A program made the position numbers and the translations under genes. Below, one piece after another: positions 1 through 8,735 of a stretch of 64,000 nucleotides of DNA; the first letter of the stretch is position 1, and the number at the start of each line of letters is the position of its first letter. Origin of the DNA: Bacillota bacterium (lineage in GTDB: Bacteria; Bacillota; Clostridia; Lachnospirales; Lachnospiraceae); the NCBI GenBank assembly GCA_023423045.1, contig JAFAGA010000045.1, positions 1-64,000 on the forward strand, written 5' to 3'. Under the pieces are notes generated by a model. It did no database searches and was not told the DNA's origin. It saw nothing but the letters and a program-made list of their open reading frames with translations.

Positions 1-138
1 TGCTTAGACACCATTATTCTACTACAAAAAGGAAGTGGATTCCTTATATTTAGGGCATTATTTGAAAGTTGTTTATAAAGAGAGTTATGAATCCGAGACT
101 CTGTGGATAAATCTACGGAAACTCAAGATAACAGGGTA

Positions 139-167
139 TTGATATACATACAATTGTATGCTATACT
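139..167 (+). promoter_or_regulatory. sigma-A promoter with a palindrome in the spacer
   Basis: TTGATA (139-144) and TATACT (162-167) are separated by 17 bases, a good vegetative promoter. The spacer contains the perfect 14-base palindrome CATACAATTGTATG (147-160), placed where a repressor would block RNA polymerase. Transcription would begin near 174, which rules out the ATG at 158 as the start of the first gene. The regulator is unknown. Confidence 0.65.
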
Positions 168-211
168 TTAGGGCAAAATTTGAAATGGCTATGCCGGGAA
201 AGAGGTACGCG

Positions 212-1417
212 ATGATTTCAGAAAAGATGGTTGAGTTAGTAAAGAGCAGCTCCGTAATCAGAGCTATGTTCGAAGAGGGCAAGAGATTGGCAGGGATCTA
301 TGGTGCGGAAAATGTATTTGATTTCAGCCTGGGCAATCCCAGCGTTGAACCTCCGCTGGAGATTAAAGACGCTCTTATTCAGGTGATTCAGGAGGATTCT
401 CCGAACCTGGTGCACGGATATATGAACAATTCCGGCTTTGAAGATGTTCGGGAGAAGATTGCCGGTTCGATTAACAGCAAGTATGGCACCGATTTTCATA
501 ATGGAAATATTGTGATGACAGTGGGAGCGGCCGGCGGATTGAATGTAATTCTGAAGACCTTATTAAATCCCGGTGATGAGGTGATGGTATTTGCACCATT
601 TTTTGGAGAATACCGCAATTATGTCAGCAATTTTGACGGACAACTTGTGGTCGTCAGTCCCAATACAGTGGATTTTCAGCCGAATTTAACGGAATTCGAG
701 CAAAAGATTTCTGAAAGAACCAAGGCAGTCCTTGTGAATACACCGAATAATCCCACCGGAGTTGTTTATTCAAAGGAGACAATACAGGAGCTGGCTGATG
801 TTTTGAACAGGAAGCAGAAGGAATACAATACCTCCATCTACCTGATTTCGGATGAGCCTTATCGTGAGCTGGCTTATGACGGAGTGGAAGTGCCCTATAT
901 TACAAAATTCTATAAGAATACCATTGTTGGATACTCCTACAGCAAATCCCTGTCTCTTCCGGGAGAAAGAATCGGGTATCTGGTTATCCCCTCCGAGGCG
1001 GATGATTTTCAGGAAGTAGCGGCTGCAGCCAATGTGGCAAACCGCATTCTGGGCTATGTGAATGCGCCGTCTCTGATTCAGAGAGCGGTTGCCAAATGCC
1101 TGGATGCGAAGGTGGATGTGGAAATCTATAACCGTAATCGGGAGCTGTTGTACAATAATTTAGTGTCTTTCGGCTATGAATGTGTGAAGCCCCAGGGAGC
1201 TTTCTACCTCTTTGTTAAAGCTCTGGAAGAAGATGATAAGGCATTTTCCGCCGCTGCCAAGCGGCACAATCTTCTGATTGTGCCGGGATCCTCCTTCGGG
1301 TGTCCGGGCTATTGCAGGATTGCCTATTGCGTTGATTATGGAATGATTGAGCGGTCCCTGCCAAAGTTTCGCAAGCTTGCCGAGGAATACGCCGTACCGC
1401 CGGCCGCTTCCTGTTAA
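212..1417 (+). CDS. pyridoxal-phosphate aminotransferase, aspartate aminotransferase family
   Basis: Fold-type I PLP aminotransferase of 401 aa, probably transferring an amino group from an amino acid to a 2-oxo acid in the cytoplasm. Visible family marks are an N-terminal substrate loop (SLGNPSVEPP), the cofactor-contact stretch NTPNNPTGVVY, SDEPYREL, and the Schiff-base lysine in YSYSKSLSLPGERIGY. The ATG at 212 is preferred because AGAGG lies seven bases before it and the promoter at 139-167 would start transcription downstream of the alternative ATG at 158. A second aminotransferase follows 78 bases later. The substrate cannot be read from the sequence. Confidence 0.9.
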   Translation: MISEKMVELVKSSSVIRAMFEEGKRLAGIYGAENVFDFSLGNPSVEPPLEIKDALIQVIQEDSPNLVHGYMNNSGFEDVREKIAGSINSKYGTDFHNGNIVMTVGAAGGLNVILKTLLNPGDEVMVFAPFFGEYRNYVSNFDGQLVVVSPNTVDFQPNLTEFEQKISERTKAVLVNTPNNPTGVVYSKETIQELADVLNRKQKEYNTSIYLISDEPYRELAYDGVEVPYITKFYKNTIVGYSYSKSLSLPGERIGYLVIPSEADDFQEVAAAANVANRILGYVNAPSLIQRAVAKCLDAKVDVEIYNRNRELLYNNLVSFGYECVKPQGAFYLFVKALEEDDKAFSAAAKRHNLLIVPGSSFGCPGYCRIAYCVDYGMIERSLPKFRKLAEEYAVPPAASC

Positions 1418-1495
1418 GACGCTTAAAAGAGGGATGAAAGAATACAGAGAGGAAAATGTATCACAGGAAAATCCTTTATGATACAAGGATATGAG

Positions 1496-2560
1496 ATGAG
1501 ACCATGGGAAAAGAATATTCGGTGTGTGGTTCCCTATGTTCCGGGAGAACAGCCGGACTGCAAGGATATGGTGAAGCTGAATACAAACGAAAATCCGTAC
1601 CCTCCGGCCCCCGGAGTGAAAGCAGTTCTTGAGAAAATGGATGCTGATCTGTTGAGACTCTATCCGGATCCGACAGTGAAGCTGTTGGTCTCGGAGCTGG
1701 CCGGCTACTATCATCTGGAACCGGAACAGGTTTTTGTCGGAGTGGGATCGGATGATGTACTGGCAACGGCATTTTTAACCTTCTTTAATTCAGGAAAGCC
1801 GATTTTATTTCCGGATATCACTTATTCCTTCTATCCGGTCTGGTGTGAACTGTACCGCATCCCGTATGAGAGGCCGAAGCTGGATCAGGAGTTCCATATC
1901 AGAAGGGATGATTATTACAAAGAAAACGGCGGGATCGTTATAGCCAATCCCAATGCTCCGACCTCCCTCTATGAGGAATTATCCCTGGTGGAGGATATAC
2001 TGAAGCATAATCAGGATGTCATAGTAATTGTGGATGAGGCGTATATTGACTTCTCAGGAGCATCGGCAGTGGAATTAATTCATCGCTATGACAATCTTGT
2101 AGTGGTTCAAACCTTCTCCAAGTCCAGATCCATGGCAGGAATGCGTATCGGCTATGCAATGGCTAACCCGGCTCTGATTAAAGCACTGAATGATGTGAAG
2201 TATTCCATCAATTCCTATACCATGAACCAGGCAGCTATCTATGCGGGAGTGGAATCGGTAAAGGATGTTGATTATTATAAAGAAGGAATTCGCAGGATTT
2301 TGCAGACCAGATCAGAAGCGGAGCAAAGGCTTAGAGAGCTGGGGTTCCGTTTCCCGGAATCCGGGGCCAATTTTATCTTTGCGACCCACAAGCGGCTTTT
2401 GGCAAAGGATATTTATGAAGCTCTAAGAAAGGAGCACATCTATGTCCGCTATTTCAATACGTCCAGAATTGATAATTATCTGAGAATTACCATTGGTACG
2501 GAAGAAGAGATGGAGCGGCTGTTTGCGTTTTTGAAAGTTTATATTGAAGAAAACCCATAA
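1496..2560 (+). CDS. hisC: histidinol-phosphate aminotransferase-like PLP enzyme
   Basis: A 354-aa fold-type I aminotransferase resembling HisC, which makes histidinol phosphate from imidazole-acetol phosphate. It has the HisC-like N-terminus (VPYVPGEQP, then KLNTNENPYPP), IANPNAPTS, VDEAYIDFSG, and the PLP lysine in QTFSKSRSMAGMRIGY. The start at 1496 has AAGGA six bases upstream; an in-frame ATG at 1478 with a weaker AGGA is the alternative. No other histidine genes are nearby, so it may act on another amino acid, perhaps with the aminotransferase just upstream. Family is certain; the substrate is not. Confidence 0.82.
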   Translation: MRPWEKNIRCVVPYVPGEQPDCKDMVKLNTNENPYPPAPGVKAVLEKMDADLLRLYPDPTVKLLVSELAGYYHLEPEQVFVGVGSDDVLATAFLTFFNSGKPILFPDITYSFYPVWCELYRIPYERPKLDQEFHIRRDDYYKENGGIVIANPNAPTSLYEELSLVEDILKHNQDVIVIVDEAYIDFSGASAVELIHRYDNLVVVQTFSKSRSMAGMRIGYAMANPALIKALNDVKYSINSYTMNQAAIYAGVESVKDVDYYKEGIRRILQTRSEAEQRLRELGFRFPESGANFIFATHKRLLAKDIYEALRKEHIYVRYFNTSRIDNYLRITIGTEEEMERLFAFLKVYIEENP

Positions 2561-2604
2561 ACTTGCTATGATCTGTTTAAGTCTTTAAGTGGGGGAAGAA
2601 ACGA

Positions 2605-2997
2605 ATGAGAGTGTTAATTGCAGAAGATGATTTTGCAAGCAGAAAGTATATGCTGAGGTTCCTGTCAAAATACGGTGAATGTGATATAACGGTAGACGGA
2701 GTGGAAGCGGTAGAAGCTTTTACAATGGCTTTGGAAGCCAATGAGGGCTATGACCTGATCTGTCTTGATATCATGATGCCCGGTTTGGACGGCTACCAGG
2801 CACTGAAGAAAATCAGGGAAATCGAGAGGGAGAAAGGTGTTCCGGAGAAACAGTCGGTTCGGATTATCATGACAACTGCGCTGAATGAGGGCAGGAATGT
2901 TACTAAGGCATTTGAACTGGGCTGTACGGCATACGCGGGAAAGCCCATTGATCAGGATAAGTTTGAGAATGTGTTAAGAAAGCTGGAGCTGATTTAA
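2605..2997 (+). CDS. stand-alone response regulator receiver domain
   Basis: CheY-like single receiver domain of 130 aa with no output domain. Acidic pocket residues lie in VLIAEDDF near residues 3-10, the phospho-acceptor Asp in CLDIMMPGLDGY near residue 54, a conserved Thr in IIMTTALNEG and the Lys in AGKPID near residue 112. Preceded by GGGGGAAG. It sits 44 bases after the aminotransferase gene. No cognate kinase lies beside it, so it is an orphan that probably works by protein-protein contact. Confidence 0.9.
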   Translation: MRVLIAEDDFASRKYMLRFLSKYGECDITVDGVEAVEAFTMALEANEGYDLICLDIMMPGLDGYQALKKIREIEREKGVPEKQSVRIIMTTALNEGRNVTKAFELGCTAYAGKPIDQDKFENVLRKLELI

Positions 2998-3044
2998 TGA
3001 ACCAGCAGTAGTAGTGAGTGGAAGGGATAGGTGGATCAGCCGAC

Positions 3045-3671
3045 ATGAATTATCAGAAGGAATTGGAACAGTTGGTGGAAAAGCTGAAACAGGAAGGACG
3101 CAGGCCAAGTTTGTTAATTCATAGCTGCTGCGCCCCCTGCAGCAGCTATGTGCTGGAATATCTGTCGGAGTATTTTGACATCACCATATATTATTATAAT
3201 CCCAACATCTATCCTCCCGAGGAATATGAACGCAGGGCAGAGGAGCAGAGGCAGTTGATTCAAGCTATGTCTTTGGCCGGGAAGGTTCATTTTCGGGCAG
3301 GAGAGTATGAACCGAAGAGTTATTATGAAGCGATTAAGGGAAAGGAAGGAGAGCCGGAGGGCGGAAGCCGGTGCTTCGTTTGTTATGAGCTTCGGCTTCG
3401 GGAAGCCGCGCAGCTGGCAAAGCAGGAAGGATATGATTATTTCACATCGACCCTGTCCATCAGCCCCCATAAGAATGCGGATAAACTAAATGAGATCGGC
3501 AGCAGGCTGGCAGCGGAGTACGGAGTTTTACATCTTCCTTCCGATTTTAAGAAAAAGAACGGATATAAACGTTCCATAGAGCTCTCAAGGGAATATTCCC
3601 TGTACCGGCAGGATTATTGCGGGTGTGTCTACTCCATGAGAGAACGCCGGCAGCAGGAACCGGCGGACTGA
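3045..3671 (+). CDS. queH: epoxyqueuosine reductase QueH
   Basis: QueH (former DUF208) reduces epoxyqueuosine to queuosine, the last step of wobble-base modification in GUN-anticodon tRNAs, without the cobalamin used by QueG. The 208-aa protein has the diagnostic cysteines: HSCCAPCSSY near residue 26, GSRCFVCYELRL in the middle and YCGCVYS close to the C-terminus, expected ligands for an Fe-S cluster and metal site. The ATG at 3045 has AGGTGG ten bases upstream; a GTG at 3018 in the same frame has no good site. A terminator follows directly. Confidence 0.93.
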   Translation: MNYQKELEQLVEKLKQEGRRPSLLIHSCCAPCSSYVLEYLSEYFDITIYYYNPNIYPPEEYERRAEEQRQLIQAMSLAGKVHFRAGEYEPKSYYEAIKGKEGEPEGGSRCFVCYELRLREAAQLAKQEGYDYFTSTLSISPHKNADKLNEIGSRLAAEYGVLHLPSDFKKKNGYKRSIELSREYSLYRQDYCGCVYSMRERRQQEPAD

Positions 3672-3688
3672 CAAAGCGACGGAGGAAA

Positions 3689-3726
3689 GACCTGGCTTCA
3701 ATAGATCATTGGAGTCAGGTCCTTTT
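3689..3726 (+). terminator. intrinsic terminator after queH
   Basis: A 14-bp stem (3689-3702 with 3708-3721, two G-U pairs) with a five-base loop, followed by CTTTTTG. Confidence 0.85.
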
Positions 3727-3767
3727 TGATTAATCAATCTTCTGAGTGGCACAGTATAAACGTTTTA

Positions 3768-4580
3768 TTATTTCTTATCTAAGTCGGTTCCGGGCATTTT
3801 CCATTCGGTATTCATCGGATAAGGAGGAACGGAAAGTCCATCCTTGCCGTGAGGAGAATCGGACCAGCATACCTGTTGTTTTTGCAACAGCTTAATGCAT
3901 AAATATGCAACTGATTTATCGGTGAACTCCTGGAATTCTTCTTCGTTGATGAAGCCATCAATCGGGGTCCCCTTGTCATCGATCGCTGCGTCATAGATTG
4001 CGGACCATTCCAGCTCGCAGTATACCGGCTCGTTGAATATCTCGATATTGGACCGATCGGTCTCTCTGAAGTTTACTCCCATGCATTTTTTATCAAGGTA
4101 TCTGGCAACCATATCAGGAGGATTGGGAGTTACCAGTGGCTTATTGCAGCCGAAGTCAACCTTGGTATAGGCTCTGAACGGAATATGAACTGTGGTGTCT
4201 TTAATCACTCCGCCGATTCCTTGGCCTCTGGCACAGGTCTTTGCTGCGTATTCAATATTTTTTCGGATGTATCCCTCAATAAATACCTTGCTGCTGGGCG
4301 GTATATACCGGCACTGTGTTAAAAAGATCTGTTTTTCAATTCTCTTTATCTCGTATGCAGGTTCGTTTAACCTGATTTTTGCTTCTGTATCAATTTGGAT
4401 GACGAATTCAGAAAGCACTCTGGGGATCTTGAAATCGCCGCCCCACCAGCGATAGTTATCGGCCTGCGGCAAAGTATCTGAGTTTAGTACTGCGGCAGCA
4501 CATTCATTATTATTGCAGTTGGAGCTTACTTGAGCATCTGAACTTACGACGGTAGCGTGGGTGCGTCTGTAATTATCCAT
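3768..4580 (-). CDS. CsxC/SPOCS-like spore surface protein
   Basis: A 270-aa protein with no signal peptide or membrane segment. It resembles Clostridia spore-surface proteins of the CsxC/SPOCS (DUF3794-like) type: after a Cys- and Asn-rich N-terminus (SNCNNNEC) come KIPRVLSEFVIQIDTEAKI, LTQCRYIPPSSKVFIEGYI, RKNIEYA and VHIPFRAYTKVDF, the pattern of that beta-rich domain. A spore coat or exosporium location is inferred from family resemblance. It stands alone, convergent with queH, behind the strong site GGAGGG on the minus strand. No sporulation sigma-factor promoter was clear to me. Confidence 0.6.
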   Translation of the reverse strand: MDNYRRTHATVVSSDAQVSSNCNNNECAAAVLNSDTLPQADNYRWWGGDFKIPRVLSEFVIQIDTEAKIRLNEPAYEIKRIEKQIFLTQCRYIPPSSKVFIEGYIRKNIEYAAKTCARGQGIGGVIKDTTVHIPFRAYTKVDFGCNKPLVTPNPPDMVARYLDKKCMGVNFRETDRSNIEIFNEPVYCELEWSAIYDAAIDDKGTPIDGFINEEEFQEFTDKSVAYLCIKLLQKQQVCWSDSPHGKDGLSVPPYPMNTEWKMPGTDLDKK

Positions 4581-4802
4581 GATTTCCCTCCTATAAGATT
4601 GTATTTGGCTTTGAATTGCTTCACTACCTACTATATAATATTCATTTTAAAGTAATATGTGTCGACTGAGATAGAAAATTGTAGAATTTAATATAATAAA
4701 TAGAAAATTTGTAGGAAATACAGCGTGACTACAGTTGCCGTTGGTTTGAGCATAGCAGGATGAAATGTAACAATCAGTTTGCATGACAGGTTTAAGCGTC
4801 AA

Positions 4803-4861
4803 TTGACAAAAGGCGAGAAGAAGCTATATAATATAAGAACAAATGATAATAATTATCATTT
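4803..4861 (+). promoter_or_regulatory. feo promoter with Fur box
   Basis: TTGACA (4803-4808), an 18-base spacer and TATAAT (4827-4832) form a near-consensus promoter. Just downstream, 4841-4861 is a perfect 21-base palindrome (AAATGATAAT-A-ATTATCATTT) matching the classical Fur box. It would cover about +1 to +22, so iron-loaded Fur should block the iron-uptake operon when iron is plentiful. Confidence 0.9.
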
Positions 4862-4906
4862 GAAACAAGGAAGGGTTATATTGCTGCAAGGAAGGATGAG
4901 ACAATT

Positions 4907-5131
4907 ATGACATTAGTGAATGCAAAAATAGGTTCTGCCGGTACTGTCAGTTCATTAAATCTGGATATAGTGACAAGGCGGCGGTTGGAGGCTCTCGGAC
5001 TAACCCGGGGAACCCGTATTAATATATTGAATCGAAGCCGCAGCGGAGCTACAATTCTCATGGTCAGAGGCAGCAGGCTGGCTGTCGGGAGACAAATCGC
5101 AGAGACGATACATATGAGGGAGACAACATGA
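4907..5131 (+). CDS. feoA: ferrous iron transport protein A
   Basis: FeoA is a small SH3-like cytoplasmic protein that supports FeoB-mediated Fe(II) uptake. The 74-aa product has the usual length and the family core LEALGLTRGTRINILNRSRSG followed by IMVRGSRLAVGR. It is the first gene behind the Fur-controlled promoter and overlaps the next small ORF by four bases (ATGA), indicating translational coupling. Confidence 0.92.
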   Translation: MTLVNAKIGSAGTVSSLNLDIVTRRRLEALGLTRGTRINILNRSRSGATILMVRGSRLAVGRQIAETIHMRETT

Positions 5132-5235
5132 ATAAACATGGAATGTTTTACAAAGGAATTGTTTCACAATTCCTTTGTAAGTTTGGACTGCTGTCCAAAT
5201 TTGCAAGGCAGCAGAATGGGGGGCTTGCTATATGA
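5128..5235 (+). CDS. tiny ORF coupled between feoA and feoB
   Basis: A 35-codon reading frame whose ATG overlaps the feoA stop (ATGA) and whose TGA overlaps the feoB ATG (ATGA), so it fills the gap exactly. The product begins MNKHGMFYKG and is hydrophobic and basic, with LCKFGLLSKFARQQ in the middle. I recognise no family. The same DNA holds a perfect 15-bp hairpin (5148-5162 with 5166-5180). It may be a real micro-protein, or only a device carrying ribosomes from feoA to feoB. The double overlap is observed; function is unknown. Confidence 0.45.
   Translation: MNKHGMFYKGIVSQFLCKFGLLSKFARQQNGGLAI
5148..5180 (+). other. perfect 15-bp hairpin between feoA and feoB
   Basis: Arms 5148-5162 and 5166-5180 are exact reverse complements around a TTC loop. 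No T-run follows, so it is not a typical terminator. It may stabilise or slow the mRNA between feoA and feoB. A weaker CTGCTG/CAGCAG pairing follows it. Confidence 0.7.
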
Positions 5236-7340
5236 AGAGTGAATTGCAGGTCGGCTTTGTCGGTAATCCAAACTGTGGGAAAACGACACTGTTTAATGCC
5301 TATACAGGAGCTAATCTAAAGGTTGCAAACTGGCCCGGAGTTACTGTTGAAAAGAAAGAGGGTGCGTTCCGATATCATGAGCACCGCTTCCGGCTGGTGG
5401 ATCTGCCGGGAATATACAGCCTTACTTCCTACACGATGGAGGAGCGGCTCACCCGTGAATATATATTGGATTCCAAGGTGGATGTTATTATTAATATTGT
5501 GGATGCTTCCAGTCTGGAGAGAAATCTGTACCTGACGCTGCAATTAATCGAGCTTGGGAAACCGGTGGTCCTTGCGCTGAATATGATGGATATCGTAGAA
5601 GAACGTGGAATGGAGATCGATTTGCACCGTCTTCCGGAGATGCTTGGAATTCCAGTGATTCCCGTATCCGCCAGAAAGAAGACAGGTTTGGATATATTGA
5701 TGCATACGGTGTCCCACCATAAGGATAAGAAGGTGGAACCCAATCTGGAGCATCACCATGACAGAAGGGAAACTGGAAAATACGCAAACAAGCAGGAGGA
5801 TGCGCAAAGGCGCCGGCTGAAGCAGCGGTATGAGCGCCACAGGGAATATACTATTGTCTACAGTGATGACATTGAGGATAGGATTGATGAAATTGGCAGG
5901 CTGATCAGGAGAAGTTACGGTGAGATCCCGAATCTTCGCTGGCATGCCATCAAGCTTCTGGAAATGGATGAAGCGGTAATGGCAAAGTATCCTTTGGATC
6001 TTTCCGGAGTAATGAAGCATGGCAGGAATCGTGAATTATGCTATGAAGAAGAGATTATCAATCAAAAATATGATTTTATTCAAGAAATAATCGAAGAGGT
6101 GTTAGTCAATAAGGAGCAAAAAGCGGCCGCTACAGATAAAATTGATCAAATTTTAACTCATCGGTTTTTGGGGTTACCTATCTTTCTGGGAATTATGGCT
6201 CTGGTCTTTTTCTTTACCTTCCAAATTGGTGATCTGATCAAGGGAGTCTTTGAGGTGGGACTGGAGACATTTTCCCAAGGGGTAAGCCTGGGGCTTGAGC
6301 AAATTCATGCCGGGGAGTTTGTGACTTCTCTTATTGTTGATGGAATTATTGCCGGAGTCGGAGGGATATTAACCTTTCTTCCGAATATATTCATATTATT
6401 CCTGGCATTAGCCTACCTGGAGGACAGCGGATACATGGCCAGGGTGGCCTATGTTATGGATGGTATTATGGGCAAGCTGGGATTATCAGGAAGAGCCTTT
6501 ATTCCGATGCTGCTGGGGTTTGGATGCACGGTGCCTGCAATTATGGCATCCCGCTCCCTTGAGAATATGCGGGATCGGAGGAAGACAATATTGGTAACAC
6601 CATTTATGTCCTGCAGCGCAAGGCTCCCTATCTATGTGCTGTTTTCTCAGATGTTCTTCGGGCGTAATGCGATGTTGGTGGCGTATTCCATGTATCTGAT
6701 TGGAATTGCGGTGGCTATTCTGGTGGCCTTTGCCATGACGAATGAATCTGATCGCAGTCTGGGCAATGCCCTGCTTATTGAATTGCCCGAGTATAAGACA
6801 CCGAATATGCGAACCATCTTTATCTATGTATGGGAGAAGGTGAAGGAATACCTTACCAAGGCAGGGACAACAATATTTGCGGCCTCCGTTGTAATCTGGT
6901 TTGTGCTGAACTTTGGACCGGGGGGTATGGTGGGTGATATGTCGGAAAGCTTCGGTGCTATCATCGGTAAAGCAATTGCTCCGGCACTAAGGCCGGCAGG
7001 ACTTGGCATGTGGCAGGTGGTGGTTGCGCTGATCTCCGGAATTGCGGCGAAGGAGGTGGTGGTATCCAGCTTCAGCGTGCTGTTCCAAATCGGCAATATC
7101 ACTTCTCCCCAGGGGATGGAGGGGCTGGCAGGTCTTCTTGGAAGCTATGGCTTCGGCCCCTTAAATGCCTATGCCATGATGGTATTCAGCCTCTTGTATA
7201 TTCCCTGTGCGGCCACCATCGGGGTAATTCAAAGGGAGATGAATTCAGCAAAATGGACCGTGTTCACGATATTATTCCAGCTTGGCATTGCCATGCTGGT
7301 ATCCACCCTGGTTTATCAGATCGGAAGCTTATTTGTATAA
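5232..7340 (+). CDS. feoB: ferrous iron transporter FeoB
   Basis: FeoB is the inner-membrane Fe(II) permease with an N-terminal GTP-binding domain. Its 702 aa show G1 (GNPNCGKTT, near residue 11), G3 (DLPGIYSLT), G4 in the FeoB form (ALNMMD) and G5 (VSARKKTG), a charged His/Arg-rich linker, and from about residue 310 to the end a polytopic membrane part with the paired Gate motifs (FGCTVPAIMASR and later CAATIGVIQRE) and the conserved SCSARLPIY. Length is normal. The start overlaps the upstream 35-codon ORF, and a Cys-rich partner gene follows. Confidence 0.97.
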   Translation: MKSELQVGFVGNPNCGKTTLFNAYTGANLKVANWPGVTVEKKEGAFRYHEHRFRLVDLPGIYSLTSYTMEERLTREYILDSKVDVIINIVDASSLERNLYLTLQLIELGKPVVLALNMMDIVEERGMEIDLHRLPEMLGIPVIPVSARKKTGLDILMHTVSHHKDKKVEPNLEHHHDRRETGKYANKQEDAQRRRLKQRYERHREYTIVYSDDIEDRIDEIGRLIRRSYGEIPNLRWHAIKLLEMDEAVMAKYPLDLSGVMKHGRNRELCYEEEIINQKYDFIQEIIEEVLVNKEQKAAATDKIDQILTHRFLGLPIFLGIMALVFFFTFQIGDLIKGVFEVGLETFSQGVSLGLEQIHAGEFVTSLIVDGIIAGVGGILTFLPNIFILFLALAYLEDSGYMARVAYVMDGIMGKLGLSGRAFIPMLLGFGCTVPAIMASRSLENMRDRRKTILVTPFMSCSARLPIYVLFSQMFFGRNAMLVAYSMYLIGIAVAILVAFAMTNESDRSLGNALLIELPEYKTPNMRTIFIYVWEKVKEYLTKAGTTIFAASVVIWFVLNFGPGGMVGDMSESFGAIIGKAIAPALRPAGLGMWQVVVALISGIAAKEVVVSSFSVLFQIGNITSPQGMEGLAGLLGSYGFGPLNAYAMMVFSLLYIPCAATIGVIQREMNSAKWTVFTILFQLGIAMLVSTLVYQIGSLFV

Positions 7341-7382
7341 TCGCTTTGCCCTGACACTCTAATTTGAAAGGAGAATTGGACT

Positions 7383-7574
7383 ATGCCCGGTATCATTCTT
7401 ATCGTGTTGATTCTTGGTTACACCGGATTCGTGATATATCGAAAAACAAAGGATATGAAAGCAGGGAAATCCTGTTGCAGCGGCTGTTCCTCCTGCCAAG
7501 CCAGGGAAAAATGCGAAAGCTCTCGATATTTAATTTTGTTTAAAAATAAAAAAGGAAATGGAAGTAACGTGTAG
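7383..7574 (+). CDS. FeoB-associated Cys-rich membrane protein
   Basis: A 63-aa protein with one N-terminal membrane helix (MPGIILIVLILGYTGFVIY), then a basic stretch and a Cys cluster (CCSGCSSCQAREKC). This matches the short Cys-rich proteins (PF12669-like) often found after feoB in Firmicutes, proposed to handle iron or assist FeoB at the membrane. It lies 42 bases after feoB behind AAAGGAG, so it is the last gene of the Fur-regulated operon. Confidence 0.85.
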   Translation: MPGIILIVLILGYTGFVIYRKTKDMKAGKSCCSGCSSCQAREKCESSRYLILFKNKKGNGSNV

Positions 7575-7611
7575 AATATTAGTAGTATAGATGCAGAAGG
7601 GAGGAATTCAT

Positions 7612-8634
7612 ATGGAACAAAGCTTAAATATCCGGCAGAGACTGGAGCACAGGGAGCATGAAATACTGAGCCCTTATGCGGCATTCTCAGATCAATCTCT
7701 TGGCAGGGAAGTTTTTGAGGAACCCTGTGATATCCGGCCTGTTTATCAGAGGGATCGGGACCGAATCCTGCACTGCAAAGCATTTCGAAGATTAAAACAT
7801 AAAACTCAGGTATTTCTCGCCCCGGAAGGGGACCATTATAGAACCAGGCTGACGCATACCCTTGAGGTATCTCAGATATCCAGGACCATAGCCAAAGCCT
7901 TATTGCTGAATGAGGAGCTGACGGAAGCCATCGCATTAAGCCATGATTTGGGACATACTCCTTTCGGCCACGCCGGTGAGAGGGCATTGAACCGAATCTG
8001 CCCCATCGGATATGAACATCACCTGCAGAGTATTCGGGTGGTTGAGGTGCTTGAGAATCGCGGAAAGGGCCTCAATCTGACCGCAGAGGTAAGGGATGGT
8101 ATCCGGAATCATCAGACAGCAGGAAAGCCCTCTACTCTGGAGGGGAAGATTGTCCGGCTCTGTGATAAGATAGCATATATTAACCACGATATTGACGATG
8201 CAATCCGGGGGAAGATTATCCGGGAGGAGGAGATTCCCGGAGAGTATACGTATATTCTTGGGCATAGTCTGGCAGACCGTTTGAACACCATGGTGCACGA
8301 TATAATAACCAACAGTGAAAACAAAAATGACATTATCATGTCTCCCGATATAGAAAAAGCAATGCGGCAGCTGAGGGAGTTCATGTTTCGAAGCGTATAT
8401 ACGAATCAACGGGCAAAGAGTCAGGAGGAACAGGCGGAACGCCTGTTGGAGACTTTATTTTCCTACTACATGGAGCATCTGGAGAAGCTGCCGGAGGAAT
8501 TTCGGCAGAGAATGGAGCTTCCCGACGAGCCGCCCTACCGGGTGGTATGTGATTATATTGCGGGCATGACGGACCGTTATGCCGTTGCAAAATTCAAGGA
8601 ATTAATGCTGCCCTCCGCCTGGAGCGTATATTAA
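7612..8634 (+). CDS. dgt: deoxyguanosinetriphosphate triphosphohydrolase-like HD protein
   Basis: An HD-domain enzyme of the dGTPase family, which hydrolyses dNTPs to nucleoside and triphosphate and so trims nucleotide pools. The 340-aa product has the metal-binding pattern: His in TRLTHTLEVSQIS near residue 70, then LSHDLGHTPFGHAGE, and a later Asp in CDKIAYINHDIDDA. The ATG at 612 of this kilobase (7612) follows GGGAGG; an upstream in-frame ATG (7591) would put that site inside the gene. The order dgt-dnaG-rpoD is conserved in many Firmicutes. Confidence 0.9.
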   Translation: MEQSLNIRQRLEHREHEILSPYAAFSDQSLGREVFEEPCDIRPVYQRDRDRILHCKAFRRLKHKTQVFLAPEGDHYRTRLTHTLEVSQISRTIAKALLLNEELTEAIALSHDLGHTPFGHAGERALNRICPIGYEHHLQSIRVVEVLENRGKGLNLTAEVRDGIRNHQTAGKPSTLEGKIVRLCDKIAYINHDIDDAIRGKIIREEEIPGEYTYILGHSLADRLNTMVHDIITNSENKNDIIMSPDIEKAMRQLREFMFRSVYTNQRAKSQEEQAERLLETLFSYYMEHLEKLPEEFRQRMELPDEPPYRVVCDYIAGMTDRYAVAKFKELMLPSAWSVY

Positions 8635-8735
8635 ATGCCAAAGTAGCAGCACAATAAGGATAATAAGTATTAATATTATACTTATCGGTTTTATAGGCTG
8701 AACTGTTATGAATGACTGAAGGGGAGGAGAGCACG

